Shown: positions 1-6,771 of the stretch, one piece after another
Layout: every line of letters begins with the position of its first letter
Numbering within the stretch: the stretch's first letter is position 1
Program-made: the position numbers and the translations under genes
Notes under the pieces: generated by a model
Seen by the model: only the letters and a program-made list of their open reading frames with translations
Databases searched by the model: none
Told to the model about the DNA's origin: nothing
Assembly: GCA_021780415.1 (NCBI GenBank)
Contig: JAJXYW010000199.1
Span: 1-14,386 of the forward strand
Reading direction: 5' to 3'
Length of the DNA: 14,386 bases
From: Acidobacteriota bacterium
GTDB lineage: Bacteria > Acidobacteriota > Terriglobia > Terriglobales > Acidobacteriaceae

Positions 1-893
1 CGGGCGCGCATGCCGCTGCTGCCGACGTAGACGCCGTCGAGATGGATGGCCTTGGCGAGGATGGGCGTGGGGTCGACGCCTTCGCCTTTGCCGCTGAGGA
101 CGCCGATGAGATAGATGTGGCCGCCGGGGGTGACGGCGTTGAGGGAGCGGGGGAGGGTGCCGGCACCACCGACTTCGACGATGTGGTCGACGCCGCGCTT
201 GTTGGTGAGCTTGAAGACCTCGCGATCCCAGTCGGGGGTGGTGCGGTAGTTGATGGTGTCGTCGGCGCCGAGGGCACGGCCGCGGGCTAGTTTCTCGTCG
301 GAGGAGCTGGTGAGGATGACGCGCGCTCCGTGGGCTTTGGCGATCTGCAGAGCGAAGAGGCTGACGCCGCCGGTGCCGAGGATGAGGACGGTCTGTCCGG
401 CGGAGAGGTGGCCCTTCTCGACGAGTGCGTTCCAGGCGGTGAGAGCCGAGCAGGGGAGGGTCGCGGCTTCGGCGTGGGTGTAGCCGTCGGGGGAGTGGAT
501 GAGGCCGGTTTCGGGGAAGATGTGCTCGGTGGAGAAGACGCCGTCGATGGGGCCGCCGAGGGCGGATTTGCCGGTGGTGGGCTGGATGGGGCCGTCGTGC
601 CAGTCCTGGAAGAAGAGGCTGGTGACGTGGTCGCCGACGGAGAAGCGGGTGACGTGGGAGCCGATGGCGGTGACGACTCCGGCGGCGTCGGAGCCGGGGA
701 TGCGGGGGAGCGGCATCTTCGGGTTGTAGGTGCCGAGGACGGTCATGAGGTCGCGGTAGTTGAGGCTGGCGGCGTAGAGTTCGACGAGGACTTCGTGGGG
801 GCCGGGCTCGGGGAGGGTGATGAGTTCGAGGGTGAGGTTGTCGGGGTTGCTGAGGGGGCCGAAGGCGTTGATGCGGAGGGTGGTGGTGGTCAT
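1..893 (-). CDS. MDR-family NAD(P)-dependent alcohol dehydrogenase/quinone oxidoreductase-like protein (3' end beyond window)
   Basis: The frame starts with ATG at 893 and stays open to the left edge, giving about 297 residues; the family is usually about 330-340, so roughly the last 40 are missing. An AAGGAG ribosome binding site lies 5 nt before the ATG. Seen: a GroES-like N-terminal domain with SLNYRDL at about 43-49 and PGSDAAG at about 65-71, then a Rossmann domain with VLILGTGGVSLFALQIAK at about 165-182. The NYRD motif stands where zinc-dependent alcohol dehydrogenases have their catalytic cysteine, and no four-cysteine structural zinc loop is visible. This points to the zinc-independent, quinone-oxidoreductase-like branch, which uses NAD(P)H. 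The substrate cannot be told. It follows the GIY-YIG remnant on the same strand and looks unrelated to the ilv/leu pathway. Confidence 0.88.
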   Translation of the reverse strand, partial: MTTTTLRINAFGPLSNPDNLTLELITLPEPGPHEVLVELYAASLNYRDLMTVLGTYNPKMPLPRIPGSDAAGVVTAIGSHVTRFSVGDHVTSLFFQDWHDGPIQPTTGKSALGGPIDGVFSTEHIFPETGLIHSPDGYTHAEAATLPCSALTAWNALVEKGHLSAGQTVLILGTGGVSLFALQIAKAHGARVILTSSSDEKLARGRALGADDTINYRTTPDWDREVFKLTNKRGVDHIVEVGGAGTLPRSLNAVTPGGHIYLIGVLSGKGEGVDPTPILAKAIHLDGVYVGSSGMRA

Positions 894-987
894 GAGGGCT
901 CCTTGAGGCGACAGAGGTTGGATGCGCCGGGGAGAGGTTGGGTGCGGTGGTTTGGGGCGGAGATCGGACGGTGGTGGCAGATTGCGG

Positions 988-1367
988 TCAGGAGAGGAGA
1001 GTGTGGGAGAGGGGCAGAGCCACGTTGTCCTGCTCTCTTCGATCCTGCACTGGCTTCGAATTGGATGGAAGGGCTGGCTGTCCCCAGTCGGCGCTCAGGT
1101 CCGTCCAGAGGGGATTGGCTTGGATGATGAGATCGAGCTTCCGTATTCGTAGCCAACCCTTGAGGACTTTTCTCGCTTGATTGCCGCTGGGAGGCTGGTG
1201 AAACGCTCGAAATAGACCAGGTGAGCGATGCTGTATTTTGCGGTGTGACTCGTGGGGTGTGTCTTCTGCTTATGCTCCCAGATGCGCCGTTCGAGGTTGG
1301 TTGTGACTCCGATGTATAGCTTATGGAAGGTGTTGCTCAGGATGTAGACATAAGCGTATTCGGGCAT
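988..1367 (-). pseudogene. GIY-YIG nuclease-superfamily protein, broken by a single-base frameshift
   Basis: The ATG at 1367 has a good AGGAG site 6 nt upstream. The first ~67 residues are typical of the short UPF0213/YhbQ-like GIY-YIG family: YVYILSN, then KLYIGVT, NLERRIWEHK, YFERF and AIKREK. After AIKREK (about 1167-1164) the reading frame drifts into unrelated SSRVGYEYGSS and stops at 1095. One base over, the family sequence resumes at once (VLKGWLRIRKLDLI, then NPLWTDLSADWG) and runs to a TGA at 988-990. One missing base near 1164-1167 explains this; restoring it gives about 126 residues. It could be a recent natural pseudogene or a sequencing/assembly error. Members of this family have the single GIY-YIG nuclease fold; their cellular role is mostly unknown. 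Confidence 0.85.
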
Positions 1368-1400
1368 GCGGCGCTCCTGGAGATCTGTGGCTGGAAATGC

Positions 1401-1430
1401 GGGGGTCCTTCGCTTCGCTCAGGATGACGG
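1401..1430. repeat. Short palindromic repeat, TCCT...AGGA type
   Basis: The core GGTCCTTCGCTTCGCTCAGG is followed by ATGAC. TCCT and AGGA can pair around an 11-nt loop. A second copy is at 9134-9160, and both are followed by GCAA-rich repeats. Read on the minus strand it gives the peptide HPERSEG, a common product of such repeats in annotated acidobacterial intergenic ORFs. Confidence 0.7.
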
Positions 1431-1441
1431 CGTAAAACATG

Positions 1442-1531
1442 CGACAGCAACAGCAACGGCAACAGCAACAGCAACGGCAAGAACAAAAGCAACGGCAACA
1501 GCAAGAGCAACGGCAAGAGCAACAGCAAGAG
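1442..1531. repeat. GCAACA/GCAACG/GCAAGA hexamer array
   Basis: About 15 loosely tandem 6-nt units, variants of GCAACA, GCAACG and GCAAGA, fill the gap between ilvC and the GIY-YIG gene. The minus strand would read as a Leu/Pro-only peptide, which is not credible as a protein. Similar but less regular arrays occur at 9170-9275 and, as short pieces, near 4040-4065, 7300-7320 and 12310-12335. Confidence 0.85.
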
Positions 1532-1560
1532 AGTCCTTGAACTGCGACTGCGAGATGAGA

Positions 1561-1605
1561 AAGGTGACCCTTCGCTTCACAGGTTCATGAAGGGAGGGTC
1601 ACCTT
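1561..1605 (-). terminator. Inverted repeat just downstream of ilvC, possible terminator
   Basis: AAGGTGACCCT (1561-1571) and AGGGTCACCTT (1595-1605) form a perfect 11-bp stem with a 23-nt loop, 26 bp after the ilvC stop codon. The position suits transcript end formation or 3' protection. There is no clear T run after the stem, so classic intrinsic termination is doubtful. Confidence 0.45.
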
Positions 1606-1631
1606 GAGAGGAGCCAGGTGTTGCGGGCTGG

Positions 1632-2657
1632 TTAGGCTTTGACGACAGTGCCGTTGACGACCTTGACGGGGTCGAGGAAAGGCATGCCGGCGCGGAGTTC
1701 GGCACCAACTTTTTCGATGGGGTGGTTGCGGTCGGCGGCGCGGAAGGCTTCGAACTCCTTGCGGCCGCTGTTCTGGTCGGCGATGAAGCGCGAGGCGAAG
1801 GCTCCGGACTGAATGTCAGCGAGGACCTCCTTCATGGCCTGCTTGACGGCGGGGGTGACGATGCGTGGGCCGGAGACGTAGTCGCCCCACTCGGCGGTGT
1901 CGGAGATGGAGTGGCGCATGTACTCGAGGCCGCCGCGATACATGAGGTCGACGATGAGCTTGAGCTCGTGGAGGACTTCGAAGTAGGCGAGCTCGGGTTG
2001 GTAGCCGGCCTCGGTGAGGGTTTCAAAGCCCGCCTTGACGAGGGCAGCGGTGCCGCCGCAGAGGACGGCCTGCTCGCCGAAGAGGTCGGTCTCTGTCTCC
2101 TCGGTGAAGGTGGTCTGGAGGACGCCGGCGCGGGTGGAGCCGATGGCCTTGGCGTAGGAGAGAGCGAGGGCGAGGGCGGTGCCGCTGGCGTCCTGCTCGA
2201 CGGCTACGAGCGCGGGGACGCCGCCGCCTTCGGTGAAGACCTCGCGGACGCGGTGGCCGGGGGCCTTGGGGGCGACGAGCGAGACGTCGACGGTGGGCGG
2301 AGGGGTGATGGTGCGGAAGCGGATGTTGAAGCCGTGCGCGAACATGAGAGTGCAGTTGGGCTTCATGTTGGGCGCGATCTCGTCGTGGTAGACCTTGGCG
2401 GCGGTCTGGTCGGGGACGAGGTTCATGATGACGTCGGCCCACTTGGAGACTTCGGCGACGGAGTCGACGTGGAGGCCGGCCAGCTCAGCCTTTTTGGCGT
2501 TGGGGGAGCCGGGGCGGAGACCTACGCGGACCTCGACGCCGGAGTCCTTGAGGTTGAGGGCGTGAGCGTGGCCCTGCGAGCCGTAGCCGATGATGGCGAC
2601 TTTTTTTGCCTGGATGAGGGAGAGGTCTGCGTCTGCGTCGTGGTAGGTCTTTGCCAT
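1632..2657 (-). CDS. ilvC: Ketol-acid reductoisomerase (NADP+), class I
   Basis: Converts acetolactate and acetohydroxybutyrate to the dihydroxy acids, by Mg-dependent alkyl migration and NADPH reduction, in the cytosol. The 341 residues match the short class I form (usually 330-340). The N-terminal Rossmann domain has [13 protein letters not shown] at 24-36. The cofactor phosphate loop LRPGSPN is at 47-53, whose Arg and Ser suggest NADPH preference. His108 (AHGFNI) and Lys131 (APKAPGH) are the expected active-site residues. The C-terminal knotted helical domain carries the metal ligands Asp191 and Glu195 (TDLFGEQ) and Glu227 and Glu231 (FEVLHELK), and the substrate serine Ser252. The ATG follows GAAGGAAAGAAG. 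It lies 87 bp after ilvN and is the last recognisable pathway gene of the run. Confidence 0.98.
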   Translation of the reverse strand: MAKTYHDADADLSLIQAKKVAIIGYGSQGHAHALNLKDSGVEVRVGLRPGSPNAKKAELAGLHVDSVAEVSKWADVIMNLVPDQTAAKVYHDEIAPNMKPNCTLMFAHGFNIRFRTITPPPTVDVSLVAPKAPGHRVREVFTEGGGVPALVAVEQDASGTALALALSYAKAIGSTRAGVLQTTFTEETETDLFGEQAVLCGGTAALVKAGFETLTEAGYQPELAYFEVLHELKLIVDLMYRGGLEYMRHSISDTAEWGDYVSGPRIVTPAVKQAMKEVLADIQSGAFASRFIADQNSGRKEFEAFRAADRNHPIEKVGAELRAGMPFLDPVKVVNGTVVKA

Positions 2658-2744
2658 GTGGGTCTTCTTTCCTTCTAGGGTTGTATCTAGTTTAGCGAGT
2701 TGGTGGGTTAGATGTCGCGGCCAGTGGACGGGCGTTTGTGTGGG

Positions 2745-3371
2745 TTAGTCTTCTTCGTCGAATTCGGTGGGGAGATCTTCGAAGCTGGGGTGGTTGTCGG
2801 GGTCGTGGGTGGGGAAATCGGAGGGGTTGAGCCTGGTGTGGCTGCCGAGGGCTTTGAGGACGCGGCTGGTGTGGTGGCCTCGGCGCATGGCCATGCGGCC
2901 GGTGCGGGAGACTTCGAGGATTTCGTAGCCACTTTCGCGGAGGACCTGGAGGAGTCCTTCGATCTTGCTGGCGCTGCCGGTCATTTCGAGCATGATGGAT
3001 TCGGGGGCGAGATCGACGACGCGGGCGCGGAAGACCTGTGCGAACTCGAAGATCTGGGAGCGGGAGTGGAGGCCGTGGGGTGCGTTGGGGCCGGCGGCGA
3101 CCTTGATGAGGCAGAGTTCGCGGATGACGGCCTCGACGCGGTTGACCTCGTCGACCTGGACGGTGGTTTCGAGCTTGTAGAGTGAGGCTCGGATGCGGTG
3201 GGCGGCGTTGTCGGGAGCGTCGGCGACGATGGTCATGCGGGAGGTGTCGGCGCGCTCGGACTCGCCGACGGTGAGCGAGACGATGTTGATGTTGAGACGG
3301 CGGAAGAGGGATGCGACGCGGGTGAGGACGCCGGGCTTGTCTTGGACGAGGGCTACGAAGGTGTGGAGCAT
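2745..3371 (-). CDS. ilvN: Acetolactate synthase small (regulatory) subunit
   Basis: Binds and activates the large subunit IlvB and gives valine feedback control. The N-terminal ACT domain (about 1-75) begins MLHTFVALVQDKPGVLTRV. Gly14 and Asn29 fall where the valine-site residues of E. coli IlvH lie. The IlvH C-terminal domain follows (about 85-165, with RELCLIKV and SRTGRMAMRRG). The frame is open much further upstream, to 3590, but that part overlaps the lipoprotein gene and is Pro/Thr/Ser junk. The ATG at 3371 begins the ACT domain directly and has a TGAGG site 5 nt before it, so I take it as the start. At 208 residues it is longer than E. coli IlvH (163); the extra is a hydrophilic, acidic tail ending in EFDEED. 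Confidence 0.95.
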   Translation of the reverse strand: MLHTFVALVQDKPGVLTRVASLFRRLNINIVSLTVGESERADTSRMTIVADAPDNAAHRIRASLYKLETTVQVDEVNRVEAVIRELCLIKVAAGPNAPHGLHSRSQIFEFAQVFRARVVDLAPESIMLEMTGSASKIEGLLQVLRESGYEILEVSRTGRMAMRRGHHTSRVLKALGSHTRLNPSDFPTHDPDNHPSFEDLPTEFDEED

Positions 3372-3405
3372 AAAGGCCTCAGGGATAGGGGATGAAGAGT
3401 ATGGA

Positions 3406-3957
3406 TTAGGGAGTGTAGGGGGCGTTGGGGTTCCAGAGTTCGGTTTGGTGGTTTTCGTCGTGGAGGAGGACGCCGTCGTCCCACTGGTGGTTGGGGCCGC
3501 CGCCGAAGGTGTAGTCGCCGGCGGCGTGGTAGCTGGCGCCGCAGGGGAGCTTGCCGTCAGTGTATTTTTCAGCGGCGCATTTGGGGCCACGGTAGATGTG
3601 GAACCAGACCATCGGGTCGCGGGCGTCTACGATCTTTTGCGGGATGCCGAGTTTGTCGAAGGTGCGGGTGTGGGCTGCGTCGCGGAGTTGCCAGACGATG
3701 GCTTCGATTTGCGCATCGGTGGCGGTGGGGGTGGTGACAAGGGTGAAGGAGCCGTCGGGGGTGGTGTGAAAGAGTTTGAAGGACGGCGGTGGGGTGGTGG
3801 GGCGCGCAGGATATTGGGTGGTGGTGGCGGCGGCGGTGGGTGCCGGAGGTTTGGGCGCGGGGGTGGAGTTGCAGCCGAGGATGAGGGCGAGGGTCAGCGC
3901 GTACATGGCGAGCTTCGCGCGGTGGAGAGATGGCGTGTTGGCGTGGGTGAGCGTCAT
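3406..3957 (-). CDS. Putative lipoprotein of unknown function
   Basis: Sits between ilvB and ilvN, 34 bp ahead of ilvN. I do not recognise the family. From the ATG at 3957 the 183-residue product has a basic start (LHRAKLAM), a hydrophobic stretch YALTLALI and a lipobox-like LILGC with Cys at about 29. A Pro/Ala/Thr-rich linker (about 33-60) and a roughly 120-residue globular part follow. Two conserved-looking features are a Cys pair (GPKCAAEKY, LPCGASYH) and an Asp/His-rich end (HQWDDGVLLHDENHQ). An ATG at 3906 would give too short an n-region. The frame extends further up to 4098, but there it runs through palindromic repeats. No strong ribosome binding site is visible for any start. Export and lipidation are inferred from the N-terminus only. 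Confidence 0.65.
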   Translation of the reverse strand: MTLTHANTPSLHRAKLAMYALTLALILGCNSTPAPKPPAPTAAATTTQYPARPTTPPPSFKLFHTTPDGSFTLVTTPTATDAQIEAIVWQLRDAAHTRTFDKLGIPQKIVDARDPMVWFHIYRGPKCAAEKYTDGKLPCGASYHAAGDYTFGGGPNHQWDDGVLLHDENHQTELWNPNAPYTP

Positions 3958-4007
3958 GGCGTGAGGTTGGAGTGCGTACCCCGGAGGCTTGTTTGGCCTG
4001 TGAGACT

Positions 4008-4023
4008 CGGGGCTGAAGCCCCG
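4008..4023. repeat. Palindrome CGGGGCT-GA-AGCCCCG
   Basis: Perfect 7-bp arms around GA. It is the same design as the longer palindrome at 7274-7293, where the stem bases differ but pairing is kept. It lies in the ilvB-lipoprotein gap, 40 bp before an ATTCC-type hairpin. Confidence 0.75.
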
Positions 4024-4063
4024 GGGTGGTTGGAGGGAACGGCAACCGCAAAAGCAGAAGCAG

Positions 4064-4076
4064 ATTCCTACGGAAT
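4064..4076. repeat. Hairpin repeat, ATTCC-TAC-GGAAT variant
   Basis: Perfect 5-bp stem with a 3-nt loop, preceded by AAAGCAGAAGCAG and followed by GACAACA. It is the variant copy of the ATCCC-TGC-GGGAT hairpins at 7321, 9211 and 12340. Both stem arms changed together, so pairing is preserved. Confidence 0.75.
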
Positions 4077-4108
4077 GACAACAAAAAAAGATGGGCAATG
4101 ACTTGCTA

Positions 4109-5941
4109 TTATTCGTCCTCCGGGAGTTCGAGGAGGGGGTCCTGGTGGGGGCGGCGGACCATCTCGTGGAGGCCGGAGCCGGGGGTGATCATGGGGTAGA
4201 CGCCGTCTTCTTTTTCGACCTGGAAGTTGATGAGGAAGGCCCTGCCGCTGGTGCGGGCGCGGGTGGCGGTGGGGATGACGTCGGCGCGCTTGCTGACGTT
4301 GGCGCCGTCGATGCCATGGGCTGCGGCGAGGAGGACGAAGTCGGGCGAAAGGATGGGCGAGGCAGCGTAGTTCTTGTCGTAGAAGGTCTCCTGCCACTGG
4401 CGGACCATGCCGAGGAAGCCGTTGTTGATGACCGCGATGTTGATGGCGAGGTTCTCCTGGACGATGGTGGAGAGTTCGGCGGCGGTCATCTGGAAGCCGC
4501 CGTCACCGGCGATGACCCAGACATCTTTTTCGGGGCAGGCTGCCTTGGCGCCGATAGCTGCGGGTAGAGCGAAGCCCATGGTGCCGAGGCCGCCGGAGGT
4601 GATGAGCGAGCGCGGGGCTTCGTGCTTGAAGTACTGGGCCTCCCACATCTGGTGCTGGCCTACGTCGGTGACGATGATGGTGTCGTTGAGGCGGCCGGCG
4701 GTGGCGGCTTCGTGCCAGATGTCGTTGATGACGTGGGCGGCGTAGAGGTGGCCGTTGTCGGGGAGATTCATGATGTCGCGGACCGCGGCGGTGCCTTTGA
4801 GGGCGTTGATTTCACGGAGCCAGGGGGAGGGTGTGGTGGCGGCGCTACCTGCAGGTCTCTCCACTGCGCTTCGCTCCGGTCGAGATGACAGAGTTTGGGT
4901 GGGGTCCTCCGAGAGCAGGGGTTGGAGGAGGGACAGGACGGCCTTGAGGTCGCCGATGAGGGCTACGTCGACGCGGACGTTCTTGTTGATCTCGGAGGGG
5001 TCGATTTCGACGTGGATCTTTTTGGAGTTGGGGGAGTACTTGGCGAGGTTGCCGGTGACGCGGTCGTCGAAACGCATGCCGAAGGCGAGGAGGAGGTCGG
5101 CCTGCTGGATGGCGTTGTTGACCCAGGACTCGCCGTGCATGCCCATCATGCCGAGAGAGAGGGGGTGGGCGGCGGGGACGGCACCGAGGCCGAGGAGGGT
5201 GCTGGCGATGGGGATCTGGTGGGCTTCGGCGAAGGCGAGGACTTCGGCTTCGGCGCCGGACTCGACGATGCCGTGGCCGGCGAGGATGACGGGCCGCTGG
5301 GCGGAGCGGATGAGGTCGACGGCTTCGCGGATGGAGGAGGACTCGGCGCGGAGCATGGGGTGAGGGCGATAGGCGTGGGGCTTGGCGGCGTCGAAGTCGA
5401 AGGGAGCGGTAGCCTGCTGGGCATCCTTGGTGATGTCGACGAGGACGGGGCCGGGGCGGCCGGAGCGTGCGATCTGGAAGGCCTCGCGGAGGGCGGGGGC
5501 GATGTCTTCGGCGCGGGTGACGAGGAAGTTGTGCTTGGTGATGGGGAGGGTGATGCCGGTGATGTCGATCTCCTGGAAGGCGTCGGAGCCGAGGACCTTG
5601 GAGGAGACCTGGCCGGTGATGGCGACGATGGGGATGGAGTCGATCATGGCCGTGGCGAGGCCGGTGACGAGGTTGGTGGCGCCGGGGCCGGAGGTGGCCA
5701 TGCAGACACCGATCTGGCCGGTGGCGCGGGCGTAGCCGTCGGCCATGTGCGAGGCACCCTGCTCGTGGCGAACGAGGATGTGGTGGATGGTGGGGAACTT
5801 GCGGAGGGCGTCGTAGGCGGGGAGGATGGCGCCGCCGGGATAGCCGAAGACGGTGGTGGTGCCTTCGCCGGCGAGGGTGGCCCAGAGGATTTCTGCTCCG
5901 GTGAGGGTGGGGTGGGTGTTGTGCGGATTGGCGTTTGACAT
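4109..5941 (-). CDS. ilvB: Acetolactate synthase large (catalytic) subunit
   Basis: Thiamine-diphosphate enzyme that condenses pyruvate with pyruvate or 2-ketobutyrate, the first common step to Val, Leu and Ile. Seen in order: the N-terminal ThDP domain with FGYPGGAILPAYD (32-44) and the catalytic Glu60 in RHEQGASHMADGYAR; GPGATNLVTG; the middle FAD domain; and the C-terminal ThDP/Mg motif GDG (479-481) with NN at 506-507, ligands Asp480 and Asn507. It is 610 residues long against about 560-575 in common homologs. Part of the excess is a repeat-derived segment [16 protein letters not shown] at 349-364, in the linker before the last domain. The ATG follows GAGGACCCC. The lipoprotein gene separates it from its small subunit ilvN. 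Confidence 0.97.
   Translation of the reverse strand: MSNANPHNTHPTLTGAEILWATLAGEGTTTVFGYPGGAILPAYDALRKFPTIHHILVRHEQGASHMADGYARATGQIGVCMATSGPGATNLVTGLATAMIDSIPIVAITGQVSSKVLGSDAFQEIDITGITLPITKHNFLVTRAEDIAPALREAFQIARSGRPGPVLVDITKDAQQATAPFDFDAAKPHAYRPHPMLRAESSSIREAVDLIRSAQRPVILAGHGIVESGAEAEVLAFAEAHQIPIASTLLGLGAVPAAHPLSLGMMGMHGESWVNNAIQQADLLLAFGMRFDDRVTGNLAKYSPNSKKIHVEIDPSEINKNVRVDVALIGDLKAVLSLLQPLLSEDPTQTLSSRPERSAVERPAGSAATTPSPWLREINALKGTAAVRDIMNLPDNGHLYAAHVINDIWHEAATAGRLNDTIIVTDVGQHQMWEAQYFKHEAPRSLITSGGLGTMGFALPAAIGAKAACPEKDVWVIAGDGGFQMTAAELSTIVQENLAINIAVINNGFLGMVRQWQETFYDKNYAASPILSPDFVLLAAAHGIDGANVSKRADVIPTATRARTSGRAFLINFQVEKEDGVYPMITPGSGLHEMVRRPHQDPLLELPEDE
4849..4899 (-). repeat. 51-bp imperfect palindromic repeat inserted in frame within ilvB
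   Basis: Matches 10687-10737 (inside leuC) at 49 of 51 positions, and a third copy at 9287-9319 over its core. The core TCTCCACTG...CGGTCGAGA forms an imperfect hairpin with a loop of about 10 nt. It is exactly 17 codons long and is read as [16 protein letters not shown], between the second and third domains of IlvB. Confidence 0.9.
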
Positions 5942-6017
5942 GGGGTCCTCGTGATCTAGGAAGCTGGAGTAGGGGAAGTGGGGATTGCGGTGGATGCGGG
6001 AAGGGCGGGGAAGCAGG

Positions 6018-6575
6018 TCATGCGATGATGCCCTGCAGGACTGCGTGCTCGACTTGCTGGGCGAGATCCTTCATGGATTGCTGGATGTGTGCGATGAGCG
6101 CGGGGCCGTCGGCCTGGGTGGCGTGATCGAGGTTGTCCTCGCTGTCGAAGACGGGGGAGAGCCATTCGCGGCTCCAGATCTGGGTGCGGCGGGCGCGCTC
6201 GTCGGGCTGCATCTTGCGGTCCTTGAGGATCTCCTGGAGGCGGGTGAGCTGGTTGGTGAGGCGCTGGAGCTCGCGGGCCTGGGCTTCGTCGTCTGGAGAG
6301 GCGGAGATGGTGGAGCGTTCGAATTCCTTGAGGATGTTGTGGGCGCGGGACTTCTCGGGGTTGGAGAGACCCTGCTCGAGCAGGCGCAGCCAGTGCAGGA
6401 CGATGGCGACGTTGGTGATCTGGATGAGCTTGGTGACGGCCTGAAACTGGTCGTCGGTGAGGCAGGGTAAGGTGGCTTTGTCCGGAGCCATCATGGAGCG
6501 GGCGACCAGAGCTTCGGCCGCGGCCGCGGGGGTTGTCGAGTCCTTCTGCTTTCGGAACAGGCTGGAGAATTGCAT
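6018..6575 (-). CDS. Helical cytosolic protein of unknown function
   Basis: Not recognised. The 185-residue product starts at an ATG with a very strong GAGGAGG site 6 nt upstream, so it is very likely expressed. There is no signal peptide or membrane segment. A short Ala-rich linker (about 16-26) is followed by an almost wholly helical, charged chain. The stretch at about 95-125 (DDEAQARELQRLTNQLTRLQEILKDRK) has heptad spacing suited to a coiled coil. A single Cys occurs at about 38 (LPCLTDDQ). It ends 76 bp before ilvB on the same strand and shares its codon use and GC, so it looks long resident rather than newly acquired. A role linked to acetolactate synthase is possible from position alone but nothing in the sequence shows it. 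Confidence 0.75.
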   Translation of the reverse strand: MQFSSLFRKQKDSTTPAAAAEALVARSMMAPDKATLPCLTDDQFQAVTKLIQITNVAIVLHWLRLLEQGLSNPEKSRAHNILKEFERSTISASPDDEAQARELQRLTNQLTRLQEILKDRKMQPDERARRTQIWSREWLSPVFDSEDNLDHATQADGPALIAHIQQSMKDLAQQVEHAVLQGIIA

Positions 6576-6659
6576 GTTCTGCCTCCTCGTGCGTGGTGGT
6601 GGTGCAAGGTTGTGGTCTTTGGGAGGGATCGACCGGTGGCGGTTAGGGCTAGCGCTTGC

Positions 6660-6750
6660 GGTAGCCGGAGAGGGCGGTGCCTTCGTCGGCGAGGGTGGCT
6701 CAGAGGATTTCGGCGCCGGTTAAGGTGGGGTGGTGGTTGGTGTTTGCCAT
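6660..6750 (-). pseudogene. Decayed copy of the ilvB 5' end
   Basis: From an ATG at 6750 the minus strand reads MANTNHHPTLTGAEIL, stop, ATLADEGT, then loses similarity near SGYRKR. The real IlvB begins MSNANPHNTHPTLTGAEIL, W, ATLAGEGT. The stop is TGA where ilvB has TGG for Trp20. The nucleotides also match closely, so this is a duplicated ilvB start that has decayed. An AGAGGAG site remains 5 nt before its ATG. It lies about 720 bp upstream of ilvB, between the DUF3427-like gene and the helical-protein gene. It may be the scar of a duplication that carried in one of these genes. A translated 16-residue leader ending in Ile-Leu is a remote alternative. Confidence 0.85.
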
Positions 6751-6771
6751 AATGACTCCTCTGTCTGCCCT

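Noticed and set aside
890..1156. Separate 88-residue minus-strand gene between the oxidoreductase and the GIY-YIG gene
   Set aside because: It overlaps the displaced GIY-YIG C-terminus in another frame and the first bases of the oxidoreductase, and shows no family features.
1337..1528. Minus-strand frame of Leu/Pro repeats
   Set aside because: It is only the translation of the GCAA hexamer array plus a palindromic repeat.
1442..1531. Possible CRISPR array
   Set aside because: Units are 6 nt with no spacers and no cas genes nearby; it is a simple repeat.
3372..3590. N-terminal extension of ilvN to the upstream start at 3590
   Set aside because: It overlaps the lipoprotein gene, is low-complexity Pro/Thr/Ser, and would sit ahead of the ACT domain, which normally starts the protein.
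4895..5938. Long plus-strand frame opposite ilvB, and similar ones opposite ilvC, leuB and leuC
   Set aside because: Same antisense shadow effect of GC-rich codons; compositions are implausible and no motifs are present.
6660..6750. Classical attenuator leader peptide for the ilv genes
   Set aside because: The 16-residue peptide has only one Ile and two Leu and no run of regulatory codons, and I see no terminator/antiterminator pair. Its identity to the ilvB start explains it better.
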